DNA from: Bacteroidetes bacterium 47-18
GTDB taxonomy: Bacteria > Bacteroidota > Bacteroidia > Chitinophagales > Chitinophagaceae
Reading direction: 5' to 3'
Assembly: GCA_001897155.1 (NCBI GenBank)
Contig: MKSF01000020.1
Span: 21,393 to 85,392 of the forward strand
DNA: 64,000 nt
Part shown: piece by piece, positions 34,220-43,004 of the stretch
Layout of the letters: the number at the start of each line of letters is the position of its first letter
Position numbering within the stretch: the stretch's first letter is position 1
Position numbers and translations under genes: made by a program
The notes under the pieces: model-generated
The model's input: only the letters and a program-made list of their open reading frames with translations
Told to the model about the DNA's origin: nothing
Databases searched by the model: none

Positions 34220-36511
34220 ATGTCTAAAGCAACGAAATTTTTGTGGCGCTTATTTTTTCTTGGTCTCCTTTCCTTTATCTTACTCATTGTAGCTATCAAT
34301 TACGGACTATTGGGCGAAATGCCCCCTATGGAAGAGCTGGAAAACCCGGCCAGCGCCATGTCATCGGAAGTATATGCTGCTGACGGCACCTTATTGGGCA
34401 ATTATTATATAGAGAACAGATCCAATTCCGAAGCCAACGAGATCTCACCCAATGTCATCAACGCGCTGATCGCTACAGAAGATGAACGCTTTTATGAGCA
34501 CTCCGGCATTGACGGCAGGGCTATCATGAGGGCGATACTCCTGGCCGGTAAAAGAGGCGGAGGCAGCACCATCACCCAGCAACTGGCCTTGAATCTTTTT
34601 GCGGAACGTTCCCCCAATAAATGGCAGCGCATCCTCCAGAAATTAAAAGAGTGGATACTGGCGGTAAAGCTTGAGACCAATCTCACCAAAAGCGAGATCG
34701 TTACCCTGTATCTTAATACCGTGCCTTTCGGAGATAATGTGTATGGCATTAAGAACGCCTCCCTGACATTCTTCAGCAAGCTCCCCATTGACCTCACCGT
34801 AGATGAGGCGGCGGTGCTGATAGGAATGCTCAAAGGCAATACCATCTATAATCCCCGGAAAAACCCGGACAAGGCCCTTAACAGGCGTAATACGGTGATC
34901 GAGCAGATGCTGGGCGCCTCCCTGATCACTCCCGCACAGGCCGGTGAATATAAAAGCAAACCCCTGGGGCTTAAATACAGGAAAGCCGATCATAATGACG
35001 GGTATGCTCCTTATTTCCGCCAGGTACTGGCCGAAGAAGTAAAAAGATGGTGCAAGGCCAATAAGAAGCCTAACGGCGACAACTGGAACATTTATAAGGA
35101 CGGCCTGCAGATCTATACCACCATTGATACGAGAATGCAGAAATTCGCGGAGGAAGCCGTAGCTGAACATATGAGAGACCTGCAGGTCCAGTTTGCGGCG
35201 CAATCCAAGATCAGGAACGGGACCGCCTGGACCACAGAGCTGGGAAAGGCACAGCTCAAAAAGGCCAAGATCCAGTCAGAGCGGTATCTTAATATGAAAG
35301 AGGCCGGCGTGTCGGAGGCAGAAATTGAAAAAGCCTTCAATACACCCGTACCGATGACCGTCTTTTCGCATACAAGCCCCAATAATTATGTGGATACCAT
35401 CATGTCGCCACTGGACTCCATCAAATATATGCGTGTCTTCCTGCAGGCCGGGTTTATGGTCATGGACCCCTTCAACGGCGAGATCAAGGCCTGGGTGGGC
35501 GGCATCAATCACCGGTATTTCCAACTGGACCACGTTTATAATACCGAACGGCAGGTAGGTTCTACCATCAAGCCGCTCCTGTACTGCTTCGCGGTAGACC
35601 ATGGCTTCTCTCCGTGCCAGACCATCAGCACTGCTCCCCAGATGTTCAAGGGACAGAAAAAGGCCTATAATGCCGGGGGATCCGCAGGCGGTGCCATGGA
35701 AATGAGCAGGGCGCTCGCCTTGTCCATCAACAATGCGTCACTCTACCTGCTGAACCAGGTGGGCATCGAATCCTTTATTGACTTTGCCAGGGAGAAATGC
35801 GGCATTACCGGCAAAATGGACCCGGTACCGTCCGTAGCACTGGGCGTTTCCGACATTTCGCTGTTCCAGATGATCGGCGCCTATACGATGTTCCCTAACA
35901 GGGGCATCCGTACAGAGCCTTTATTCATATCCAAAATAGAAGATAAGAACGGGAACGTGATCTACAACGCTACCGTTAAGCAATCAGAGATCATCAGCGA
36001 AAGTACAGCACATAAGATGGTGACCATGATGCAGGGCGCCACACAGTTCGGTACGGCGGCAAGGCTGCGCTACCGGTACGGGTTCACCGGTGAAATGGCC
36101 GGGAAGACCGGTACCACCAATAACCAGGCCGATGCCTGGTATATCGGCTACACCCCGCAACTGCTGGCAGGCTCCTGGGTGGGTTGTGAAGACCGTTTCC
36201 TGACCTTCAGCAGTACGGCGCAGGGACAGGGTGCAGCCGCGGCATTGCCTATATGGGGGCTGTTTTTCAAAAAGCTGTATTCCGATGCCACTTCCGGGTA
36301 CACGGATAAGGAGAAATTCGTAGTGCCGCCTAACTTTAATCGCTGCGGAGGCGGCTTCTACGGCGGCGCTGCCAACAGGGACAGCGATGATACGCTTCAT
36401 TCCGGCCAGCCCGGTGACCCCGGCAACGGCAACGCTCCTCAAAGCGAAAGCCACCAGAAGCCGAGATCGGAACCGCAGGAAGTGATCGTACCCATAGACG
36501 ACTGGCAATAG
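34220..36511 (+). CDS. class A penicillin-binding protein (PBP1A-like)
   Basis: A 763-residue bifunctional peptidoglycan synthase. An N-terminal membrane anchor is followed by the GT51 glycosyltransferase domain (IATEDERFYEHSGIDGRAIMRAI, GGGSTITQQLALNLF). The transpeptidase domain carries SxxK in GSTIKPLLY, SxN in SINNAS and KTG in GKTGTTNNQADAWY. A low-complexity polar tail ends the protein. All catalytic motifs are intact. Transcribed alone, with a hairpin terminator downstream. Confidence 0.95.
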   Translation: MSKATKFLWRLFFLGLLSFILLIVAINYGLLGEMPPMEELENPASAMSSEVYAADGTLLGNYYIENRSNSEANEISPNVINALIATEDERFYEHSGIDGRAIMRAILLAGKRGGGSTITQQLALNLFAERSPNKWQRILQKLKEWILAVKLETNLTKSEIVTLYLNTVPFGDNVYGIKNASLTFFSKLPIDLTVDEAAVLIGMLKGNTIYNPRKNPDKALNRRNTVIEQMLGASLITPAQAGEYKSKPLGLKYRKADHNDGYAPYFRQVLAEEVKRWCKANKKPNGDNWNIYKDGLQIYTTIDTRMQKFAEEAVAEHMRDLQVQFAAQSKIRNGTAWTTELGKAQLKKAKIQSERYLNMKEAGVSEAEIEKAFNTPVPMTVFSHTSPNNYVDTIMSPLDSIKYMRVFLQAGFMVMDPFNGEIKAWVGGINHRYFQLDHVYNTERQVGSTIKPLLYCFAVDHGFSPCQTISTAPQMFKGQKKAYNAGGSAGGAMEMSRALALSINNASLYLLNQVGIESFIDFAREKCGITGKMDPVPSVALGVSDISLFQMIGAYTMFPNRGIRTEPLFISKIEDKNGNVIYNATVKQSEIISESTAHKMVTMMQGATQFGTAARLRYRYGFTGEMAGKTGTTNNQADAWYIGYTPQLLAGSWVGCEDRFLTFSSTAQGQGAAAALPIWGLFFKKLYSDATSGYTDKEKFVVPPNFNRCGGGFYGGAANRDSDDTLHSGQPGDPGNGNAPQSESHQKPRSEPQEVIVPIDDWQ

Positions 36512-36526
36512 CATATGACATACTAA

Positions 36527-36561
36527 CAGCAGGGTATTGATATTTTCAATACCCTGTTTGA
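36527..36561 (+). terminator. terminator after the PBP1A gene
   Basis: The stem CAGGGTATTGA/TCAATACCCTG with a small loop is followed by TTTG. It is 15-50 bases after the stop. Confidence 0.7.
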
Positions 36562-36570
36562 ATGATCGAA

Positions 36571-36601
36571 TTCGCCATATGGGAATTTGATGGTAACTTT
36601 G
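36571..36601 (+). promoter_or_regulatory. promoter of the IscA/SufA gene
   Basis: TTCG (36571-36574), a 19-nt spacer and TAACTTTG (36594-36601) fit the Bacteroidota promoter with one mismatch in the -33 box. Confidence 0.65.
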
Positions 36602-36626
36602 CAGTAAACTTTAACCTGAAGGAATT

Positions 36627-36968
36627 ATGGACACAACGACAAAAGGGGTATCCTTTACAGATACCGCCCTGGAGGAAGTAAAAAAATTGATGCAGCAGCC
36701 TGATTTTGAAACCGGCCACGTTTTAAGGGTCGGAGTGAAAGGTGGCGGCTGTTCCGGGCTGAGTTACATCATCGGGTTTGACAGGCAGGAAGAGGATGAC
36801 CTATTTTTCAATATACAGGAAGTGCCGGTGGTGATTAAGAAAGCCCACCTGATGTACCTGCAGGATATGCAGATAGACTACGGTAAAGGGTTGGATGCAC
36901 GCGGCTTTATTTTCAACAATCCCAATGCCAGCAGCACCTGCGGCTGCGGCACGTCCTTCGCTGTATAA
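36627..36968 (+). CDS. iron-sulfur cluster carrier, IscA/SufA/HesB family
   Basis: A 113-residue A-type carrier that receives and delivers Fe-S clusters. The three conserved cysteines are present: Cys42 in GGCSGLSY, and Cys105 and Cys107 in the C-terminal TCGCGTSF motif. Length is typical. The rest of the isc/suf machinery is not in the window. The following gene, 14 bases away, encodes a secreted MORN-like protein that is probably only a transcriptional neighbour. Confidence 0.94.
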   Translation: MDTTTKGVSFTDTALEEVKKLMQQPDFETGHVLRVGVKGGGCSGLSYIIGFDRQEEDDLFFNIQEVPVVIKKAHLMYLQDMQIDYGKGLDARGFIFNNPNASSTCGCGTSFAV

Positions 36969-36982
36969 AAAAGATAAAGCCT

Positions 36983-37657
36983 ATGAAATTACCCCGCATT
37001 CTCTCCGCTGCATACTGTGTGGTATGTATTGCCCTGTCCGGCTATGCACAGGACGGGAAACGCTATACGGCGCCCGCAACCGACAAATCCACCCCCATCA
37101 GCATCAACCAAGTGGACAAGAACGGGTCCCGCCAGGGTACCTGGTACGTAAAGACGGAAGCGCTGCGCGGTGAACCGGCCATCATTTCAACAGGATACTA
37201 TTACGACAACCGGAAATTCGGCACATGGTACAACTTCGACACGGAATGGCGGCCTATCTCTATTTTAAAATACTCCAAAGGGGTCCTCAACGGCGAAGCG
37301 CAGTATTTTGAAAACGGGAAGCTGGTCTGTATAGGAAACTGGCGCGGGCTGAATCCCGATGTCACCCATGATACTATCTGGGTATATGACCCGCGTACGG
37401 ACTATGAATCTGAAGTGGTGGTCCCTACGGAGCAGGGCACCATGAAGCATGGCATCTGGAAATACTATAATCCCGATACCGGGCAGCTCATCAAAGAAGA
37501 AGAGTTCCAGGTAGGAGAAAGCATAAGGGTCATCGAATATACGCCCACCATATACATGGATGAAAGAAAGAGAAAGGACTACGAGTCCCGTTTGCCTCAC
37601 AACCAGCCTAACAAGGATACCAAACCCTTAAAGGTAAAAGGCAGCCTTACCAGGTAA
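36983..37657 (+). CDS. secreted MORN/YwqK-like repeat protein
   Basis: A 224-residue protein with a signal peptide (cleavage after SGYAQ). It has MORN-like repeats typical of YwqK-family proteins of Bacteroidota: GSRQGTWYVK, NRKFGTWYNF, KGVLNGEAQYFENGKLV and MKHGIWKYYNPDTGQLIKEEEF. Its function is unknown. The C-terminus is basic and polar. It is 14 bases after the IscA-like gene, so the two are likely co-transcribed. Confidence 0.7.
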   Translation: MKLPRILSAAYCVVCIALSGYAQDGKRYTAPATDKSTPISINQVDKNGSRQGTWYVKTEALRGEPAIISTGYYYDNRKFGTWYNFDTEWRPISILKYSKGVLNGEAQYFENGKLVCIGNWRGLNPDVTHDTIWVYDPRTDYESEVVVPTEQGTMKHGIWKYYNPDTGQLIKEEEFQVGESIRVIEYTPTIYMDERKRKDYESRLPHNQPNKDTKPLKVKGSLTR

Positions 37658-37696
37658 CAGCGCAGTATAATATGTATGCTACCTCTACCTTAAGCA

Positions 37697-37828
37697 TCAG
37701 TTATCCCGCTGCTCAAAATTCTCTCCGGACATATCCCCGATACGCTTGTATATGACATATACCAGCGCCGCCACCAGGGCGATCCCGATACACCCGTACA
37801 CAACGAAAAAGGCAATAGCGATTCCCAT
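37697..37828 (-). CDS. 43-residue single-span membrane protein
   Basis: A short ORF (ATG at 37828, TGA at 37699-37697) encoding one long hydrophobic segment (IAIAFFVVYGCIGIALVAAL), then VYVIYKRIGD and a polar tail ending EQRDN. Its ATG begins one base after the TAA of the YbjQ gene (TAATATG), a layout that implies translational coupling. I do not recognise a family. The position suggests it works with, or anchors, the YbjQ protein. Confidence 0.65.
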   Translation of the reverse strand: MGIAIAFFVVYGCIGIALVAALVYVIYKRIGDMSGENFEQRDN

Positions 37829-37829
37829 A

Positions 37830-38144
37830 TTATCTGAGTTTAACGGCGGTACCATAACAGAGTATTTCCGAACAGCCCTGCATGACCGTGGAAGTGGTCA
37901 TCCTGACCATTATAACAGCATCGGCGCCCATCCGCCGGGCATCTTCCGTCATACGCTGCATGGCCTGCTCACGCGAATCGGCCAGCAATTTCGTGTATTC
38001 TGATATCTCGCCGCCTACTATGTTTTTCAGCCCGGCAAGCAGGTCGCGGCCCACATTCCTGGCCCTTACCGTGCTGCCCCTGGCTATGCCCAATACTTCG
38101 GCGACCTCCCCGGCAGGTATGTTCTCAGTAGTAGAAAGTATCAT
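37830..38144 (-). CDS. YbjQ family (UPF0145/DUF74) protein
   Basis: A 104-residue protein with the family's landmarks: VLGIARGSTVRARNVGRDLLAGLKNIVGGEI, then the helix of REQAMQRMTEDARRMGADAVI. Described as putative heavy-metal-binding; YbjQ-fold proteins form pentamers, but the function is unproven. It sits between a secreted orphan 40 bases upstream and the coupled small membrane protein downstream. Confidence 0.88.
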   Translation of the reverse strand: MILSTTENIPAGEVAEVLGIARGSTVRARNVGRDLLAGLKNIVGGEISEYTKLLADSREQAMQRMTEDARRMGADAVIMVRMTTSTVMQGCSEILCYGTAVKLR

Positions 38145-38184
38145 TATCAGGAGTTTATAACTGTTTACAAACTCTTATAACAAA

Positions 38185-38913
38185 TTATTTGTCTTTCGGT
38201 TTAAAGGGCAGCAATAATTTCATCTCACCCTGTCCTGTTTTAAGCTCGTCGATATGGCCGGAATATTTTTTATCTGCGGATATAAAGTGCAGGCGCACAT
38301 TGCTGTCCCCGTTTGTAAAGATGCCTTTATGGGAGGGTGAATAGAACCCTATGATCTTCACTTCCGTATCTTCCAGCTCGTACGTATAGGTGTAAGATGT
38401 GGGGTCCTGGCCTGCTGCGGACTGGTCAGCGGGGAAACCGGCGATATGATACTTCAGGTAGGCTATTTTGCCATGCAGCATAAAGGCAAAAGGCTCCCTG
38501 TTCATATGATAGGCCATCTGCAGATAGCCCTCCAGGCCCTTAAGCGTCTGCACATGCTCCGGCAGACCGGAAGACGTCCAGTGCTCCACTTCGGTCAGGA
38601 CGAAGTAAGGCGCCCGTACCGCGTCTACGAGCCTAACCGAAGGCTCTTTAGCATCATTTACCTGAGCAAGGTATATCTCACCGTCTATAATGGTGACCTC
38701 TCCCCGCAGGCTGTCATTGGGGCCTGCGCCGAAAAGGAAGGCTATATCATCTTTTTTGCTGATAGCGGTAGTGGCTTCCAGCTCACCCTTCCTTACCTCC
38801 GATAAGGCGCCTATGGCATACACCCTGGTGTCCCTGGTGGACTGCTCCTGGCCCGACATGCTATGCCATCCTATACAGGCCAGGCCTGCTAAAAACTGCC
38901 CGATTCTTTTCAT
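38185..38913 (-). CDS. secreted hypothetical protein
   Basis: About 242 residues from the ATG at 38913 (MKRIGQFLAGLACIGWHSMSG, signal-peptide-like). The mature part contains VRAPYFVLTEVEHWTSSGLP and a beta-rich C-terminus (YTYTYELEDTEVKIIGFYSP), ending in a lysine-rich tail. I recognise no domain. It is followed at 40 bases by the YbjQ gene on the same strand and preceded by the M28 peptidase gene, so a common transcript is possible. Confidence 0.65.
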   Translation of the reverse strand: MKRIGQFLAGLACIGWHSMSGQEQSTRDTRVYAIGALSEVRKGELEATTAISKKDDIAFLFGAGPNDSLRGEVTIIDGEIYLAQVNDAKEPSVRLVDAVRAPYFVLTEVEHWTSSGLPEHVQTLKGLEGYLQMAYHMNREPFAFMLHGKIAYLKYHIAGFPADQSAAGQDPTSYTYTYELEDTEVKIIGFYSPSHKGIFTNGDSNVRLHFISADKKYSGHIDELKTGQGEMKLLLPFKPKDK

Positions 38914-38990
38914 GCTGTACATTTGTAGGAACAAGAACTGCGAATCTGAATAAGATCCGCAGTATCATTTTAAAATAAAGCGCTATAAAG

Positions 38991-40328
38991 TTAGTCTTCC
39001 TGCAGCTTATTTACAAATATTTTAAGGAGCAGAGCGGCTTCATTAATATTGGTCAGCTTCAGGGTAGCGGCCTGGTCCCGTGTATTGTGATAATATCCCG
39101 GACCGCCGATGGTAAAAAAGAAAAAGGCAGGTACACCTTTGGCATAGAAAGGTGCGTGATCGCTGTTGGCCGCCTCTTCACCCTGCCGTATCTGCCTGAA
39201 ATAACCCTCCGGGGAGTTGGATATTTCCCTGTTGGCTGCCAGCACCTTCTGAAATTCCCGTTCAAATTTTTTCCCGTTCACTACCGCTACGCCATCGCTG
39301 GCGTCTCCCCAGATATCCAGATTGATCAGGAACCGGATCTTATCCAGCGGGAAACGCGGATGCTCCACGTAATAGCGTGACCCCAGCAATCCTGCCTCTT
39401 CAGCGGCGCAGGCTATGAACATAACATTGTAATTGTCTAAGGGATTGGCAGCATAATGAGCTGCAAGGTTCAGCATCATGGCCGTGCCGCTCGCATTGTC
39501 GCTCGCGCCGTAAAATACGGCATCCTGCCCCATCATACCAATATGATCGTAATGCGCCGTAAAGACAATATACCGGTCGGAAGCCTGCCTGGCCGGGACA
39601 TAGCCGATCACATTGCGGGCCATAAAATCCGTTTGCAGCTCAGCCTCATAACGGGCAGAAACCATGTTGATCCAGTCGGCGTTACGGGCATGCGCTCCAT
39701 ACAGGTAAATGATCCTGGGTTCCCGGAATTCCTGGGTAACGAACCATAACGGCGGATCGCTGACCGGGATGATATAATCGCCGGCGGGCAGGTTGGCAGA
39801 CCAGGTCCTGACCCCGCTCCAGCCCATCGCTTTCTTAAAGTCATCCGCATGGTGCAGCACCCATACATAAGAATTGTCGGCCAGCTTGTCTTTAATATCT
39901 TCCCAGCGCTTCGCCAGAGCGGCCCCTTCCAGGCCGGCTATCTCAGCAGCCAGGTCCATATGCGCGACCCTGCGATTGCTGTAATCCGCACTACGGCTGT
40001 AAGGATCCACGAGGTAATCCTCCCCGGCCTTCAGCGTCACGCCGTTCAATGCTACATGCATTTTACCATCGTACTTCACGATCGGCATTTCAAACGGCTG
40101 GTAATAATCCAACCCGAAGGATTGCAGTCCCAGCTTGCTATAGGTCCTGGCTATATACTGCGCCGCATAGAACATCCCGTCCTTGTTATACCCTCTTCCG
40201 TTGTATTTTGCTCCTGCCAGCTCATTAAGATGTCTCCGCACTATCGTGGTATCAGCCTGAAGCTGGGCAAAGCCCGGCACCTGCATGCCTGCAGCCGCGA
40301 GCGCCATTGCAAACCATATCTTTTTCAT
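38991..40328 (-). CDS. secreted M28 family metallopeptidase
   Basis: A 445-residue aminopeptidase-like enzyme. The start at 40328 (MKKIWFAMALAAAGMQVPGFAQ) gives a proper signal peptide; the longer ORF to 40490 runs antisense through a riboswitch and is discounted. The di-zinc ligand motifs are AHYDHIGM, GASDNASGTAMM, EEAGLLGSRYY, LDIWGD and SDHAPFY. It has a PA-like insert before the catalytic part. It is probably periplasmic or secreted and degrades peptides. Confidence 0.9.
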   Translation of the reverse strand: MKKIWFAMALAAAGMQVPGFAQLQADTTIVRRHLNELAGAKYNGRGYNKDGMFYAAQYIARTYSKLGLQSFGLDYYQPFEMPIVKYDGKMHVALNGVTLKAGEDYLVDPYSRSADYSNRRVAHMDLAAEIAGLEGAALAKRWEDIKDKLADNSYVWVLHHADDFKKAMGWSGVRTWSANLPAGDYIIPVSDPPLWFVTQEFREPRIIYLYGAHARNADWINMVSARYEAELQTDFMARNVIGYVPARQASDRYIVFTAHYDHIGMMGQDAVFYGASDNASGTAMMLNLAAHYAANPLDNYNVMFIACAAEEAGLLGSRYYVEHPRFPLDKIRFLINLDIWGDASDGVAVVNGKKFEREFQKVLAANREISNSPEGYFRQIRQGEEAANSDHAPFYAKGVPAFFFFTIGGPGYYHNTRDQAATLKLTNINEAALLLKIFVNKLQED

Positions 40329-40391
40329 AAATGAATGTATTAAAGTGTTAAAATAAAATAAATGAAATGACATTTGCAAGCAAAATTCTCT

Positions 40392-40399
40392 TAATTTTG
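40392..40399 (+). promoter_or_regulatory. -7 promoter element of the second cobalamin riboswitch
   Basis: TAATTTTG matches the consensus. A TTTG at 40373-40376 is closer (15 nt) than the usual spacer. The start would be near 40406, at the riboswitch 5' end. Confidence 0.5.
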
Positions 40400-40403
40400 C
40401 AGA

Positions 40404-40557
40404 CTGTAAGGTGTTCCCCCATGGGAAGTAAAAGGGAATCCGGTGTGAATCCGGAACAGTACCCGCTGCTGTAAGGCATATTCCATACATCTCGTCAAAG
40501 CCACTGATATTATTTGGGAAGGCTGAGCTGTTGTGCCGAGTCAGAAAACCTGCCTTA
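40404..40557 (+). promoter_or_regulatory. cobalamin riboswitch 2
   Basis: It shows AAGGTG, then GGGAAGTAAAAGGGAATCCGG with GTGTGAATCCGGAACAGTACCCGCTGCTGTAA, GGAAGGCTGAG and the B12 box GAGTCAGAAAACCTGCCT at 40539-40556. This is the standard order for the class. It precedes the three-gene operon beginning at 40718, which should be repressed by cobalamin. Confidence 0.93.
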
Positions 40558-40717
40558 CCCTACTTTATCATATTACAATGGCTTTCGGGAGTTAAGGCTG
40601 GATCACCACCGCTGCAGCAATGTTGCTTACATTCCGGCAGACCGGCAGGTCTTCCGTCTTCTGTTGTCCTTGTATTATGTGAAGTTCAGATGAGCCAACA
40701 ATTAAAAAACACATACA

Positions 40718-41941
40718 ATGACAAAAAAATCTATCTTATTATCCCTGGCAGTAGCCGGCTGGTCACTCAGCCTGCAGGCACAGACCGTTTCCGATTTTGA
40801 GCTGAGCTTACCTTCCAGCGATACTTCTTACCTGGAGACACTTTCCGCAGATGGCCAGTACCCTTTCACCTCCGGTAATGTAACCCTTACCGGAAATATC
40901 CAGTACGGGGGCACTTACCGTACCTGGTTCAACTATTCCAACCGTACGGACAGCACCACGGAAAGCTGGACCAATATGTGGTCTGCTTTCCCGGCAATGG
41001 GCTATAATTCTTCCACTTATGCCATTGCCTACCTGGAGGCCGACTACCCCAACAACCCGAACCGGACCCATGAACACGGGGCCCAGTTGCTGGGTGCTGC
41101 CAGGGGACACCATATCATAGGAGCTTATTTTACCACCACTACTTATGCCAACCTGTACATCAAGGAATACTACCAGCAGGGAGACTATCTGAAGCTGACC
41201 GTAAAAGGCTATAACAACAACCAGCCCACCAACACCGTGGAGATCACGCTGGCGGACTATACCGCTTCCGGGCTGGAAATACTTAATAACTGGACCTGGG
41301 TGGACCTGATGGACCTGGGCGCCGTAGACAGCATTACTTTCCAGATGACCTCCACGGATGATTATACGCCGTTCTATTTTGCGATGGATAATTTTACGAC
41401 TTCCGACGGCGTATGCCCGGCTGTGACAGCATTCGCTGCCAGCGAAACATCCGGCAACAAGGCCATGCTTACCTGGCAGGGCTCCAATACTTCCATGATT
41501 TCCAGGTACGAAGTAGCCGTAGACCAGTCCAACACGAACGAGCCTGCCAGCAGCACCGTGACCTATCCTGTAGCGCTGACCGAATTCGAGGCTGTCGACC
41601 TGACCCCTAATACCGATTATGTGGCGCATATCCGTACCGTGTGCGTGGAAGGCGCCTCAGAATGGCAGAAATTGAACTTTAACTCCGGCGCCCTCGGGAT
41701 CCGCGCTATCGCGACCCTGGATATCAATATCTATCCTAACCCATCCGGCGGACTGGTGCACATTCAATATCCCGCGTCTAAGATCAGCAGCATTGAGCTT
41801 TTAAGCATAGACGGCAAAAGCATCATGCAGCAAAGCTTTACCAACCAGATCGACCTGTCCGGCCTGGGCAACGGTAATTACATCCTTAAGCTGAGAGATA
41901 CGGACGGGAATGTAGCCCAGAAGATCATTTCCAAACTGTAA
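40718..41941 (+). CDS. secreted DUF4465 protein with fibronectin-like and T9SS sorting domains
   Basis: A 407-residue exported protein. A signal peptide (SLQAQ end) is followed by a DUF4465 domain at about 25-230. Typical blocks are GAYFTTTTYANLYIKEYY, YLKLTVKGYNNN, LEILNNWTWVDLMDLGAVDSITF and PFYFAMDNF. A fibronectin type III-like segment spans 235-320 and a T9SS type A domain 330-407 (DINIYPNPSGGLVHIQY). DUF4465 proteins recur in cobalamin-controlled loci of Bacteroidota. It is the first gene under riboswitch 2, so a surface role in cobalamin or cobamide capture is likely but unproven. Confidence 0.82.
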   Translation: MTKKSILLSLAVAGWSLSLQAQTVSDFELSLPSSDTSYLETLSADGQYPFTSGNVTLTGNIQYGGTYRTWFNYSNRTDSTTESWTNMWSAFPAMGYNSSTYAIAYLEADYPNNPNRTHEHGAQLLGAARGHHIIGAYFTTTTYANLYIKEYYQQGDYLKLTVKGYNNNQPTNTVEITLADYTASGLEILNNWTWVDLMDLGAVDSITFQMTSTDDYTPFYFAMDNFTTSDGVCPAVTAFAASETSGNKAMLTWQGSNTSMISRYEVAVDQSNTNEPASSTVTYPVALTEFEAVDLTPNTDYVAHIRTVCVEGASEWQKLNFNSGALGIRAIATLDINIYPNPSGGLVHIQYPASKISSIELLSIDGKSIMQQSFTNQIDLSGLGNGNYILKLRDTDGNVAQKIISKL

Positions 41942-42011
41942 TACACCTTTTTCATACAACTTCCCGGCTTATCCCGGGAAGTTATTTTTATCCGAATAGC
42001 TCACTAAAGTA

Positions 42012-43004
42012 ATGAAAAAACAACTGCTACTCATACTGTTTTTTGCGCTGCATACGGCTATGTACGCCCAATTCCAGCCACAGGCGCCGCTTTCCGGCCA
42101 CCACGCGGTGCATAAGGATGATACGCTTATCAAGGCCTGGGCGACAGGCGCCGTATTTGAGCCGGGATGGATACAGATCACCGATACCACGCTGGGAAGA
42201 GTAAGCTCCGGCAATATCAGCAATGTGCTGGGCAAGGCCGGCTTTAACCTCATCAGCATGGGAGACGGCGGCGTTATCACCTTCACTTTCGATGCGCCCA
42301 TCGTCAATGCCGAAGGGCCGGATTTCCTGGTCTTTGAGAACGGCTTCCTGAAGCAGGATGACAGTACGCTGGCGTTCCTGGAACTGGCATTCGTGGAGGT
42401 CAGCTCCAATGGTATTGATTTTGTAAGGTTTCCCGCTACCTGCCATATCCCGGATACCGCGCAGCAGGACAATTTTTCCTTTACCTATGCAGAACACGTG
42501 AACAATCTGGCAGGTAAGTATATTATGAACTGGGGAACGCCCTTTGACCTGGAAGAGCTGAAAGGCGCGCCCAACCTGGACATCAATAAGATCACCCATG
42601 TGAGGATCATTGATGTGATCGGCATCCTGGATGACAGCCTGGGCAGCAGGGATAAGGACGGGCGCCTTATTAACGACCCCTTTCCTACACCCTTCCCTTC
42701 CTCCGGATTTGATATTAATGCCGTAGGTGTGCTGCACAATGCGGACGGCACGCAGAATATCCCTATCAGGAACCTGCGCCTGCGTATATACCCCAACCCG
42801 GCCATGGCCACATTGCAGGTGGAGAATGACGGCTATCCTGAGAATGCAGCCATTGTCATCTTCAATGCCCAGGGGCAACTGGTGCATCGCGAGGATTACA
42901 AGACGGGCATCGCTATTGATATCCGGCACCTGACGCCGGGCAGCTATATTATCAGAATACAAAATGAGCATCATGTATATCAAACCAGGTTCCATAAGCT
43001 GTAA
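42012..43004 (+). CDS. secreted surface protein with T9SS sorting domain, cobalamin operon
   Basis: A 330-residue exported protein with a signal peptide ending MYAQ. The body is a beta-rich globular domain with the striking stretch SMGDGGVITFTFDAPIVNAEG and FLVFENGF. It continues with VEVSSNGIDFVRFP and DINKITHVRIIDVIG, all features seen in cell-surface proteins encoded near B12-uptake genes. The T9SS domain is at about 255-330 (LRIYPNPAMATLQVEN). It is 70 bases after the DUF4465 gene and overlaps the next gene by 41 bases. The ligand is unknown. Confidence 0.75.
   Translation: MKKQLLLILFFALHTAMYAQFQPQAPLSGHHAVHKDDTLIKAWATGAVFEPGWIQITDTTLGRVSSGNISNVLGKAGFNLISMGDGGVITFTFDAPIVNAEGPDFLVFENGFLKQDDSTLAFLELAFVEVSSNGIDFVRFPATCHIPDTAQQDNFSFTYAEHVNNLAGKYIMNWGTPFDLEELKGAPNLDINKITHVRIIDVIGILDDSLGSRDKDGRLINDPFPTPFPSSGFDINAVGVLHNADGTQNIPIRNLRLRIYPNPAMATLQVENDGYPENAAIVIFNAQGQLVHREDYKTGIAIDIRHLTPGSYIIRIQNEHHVYQTRFHKL

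Noticed and set aside
40329..40490. N-terminal extension of the M28 peptidase ORF
   Set aside because: Runs antisense through cobalamin riboswitch 2 and lacks a signal peptide; the ATG at 40328 gives a normal signal sequence.
40808..41629. 273-codon minus-strand ORF
   Set aside because: Shadow of the DUF4465 gene.
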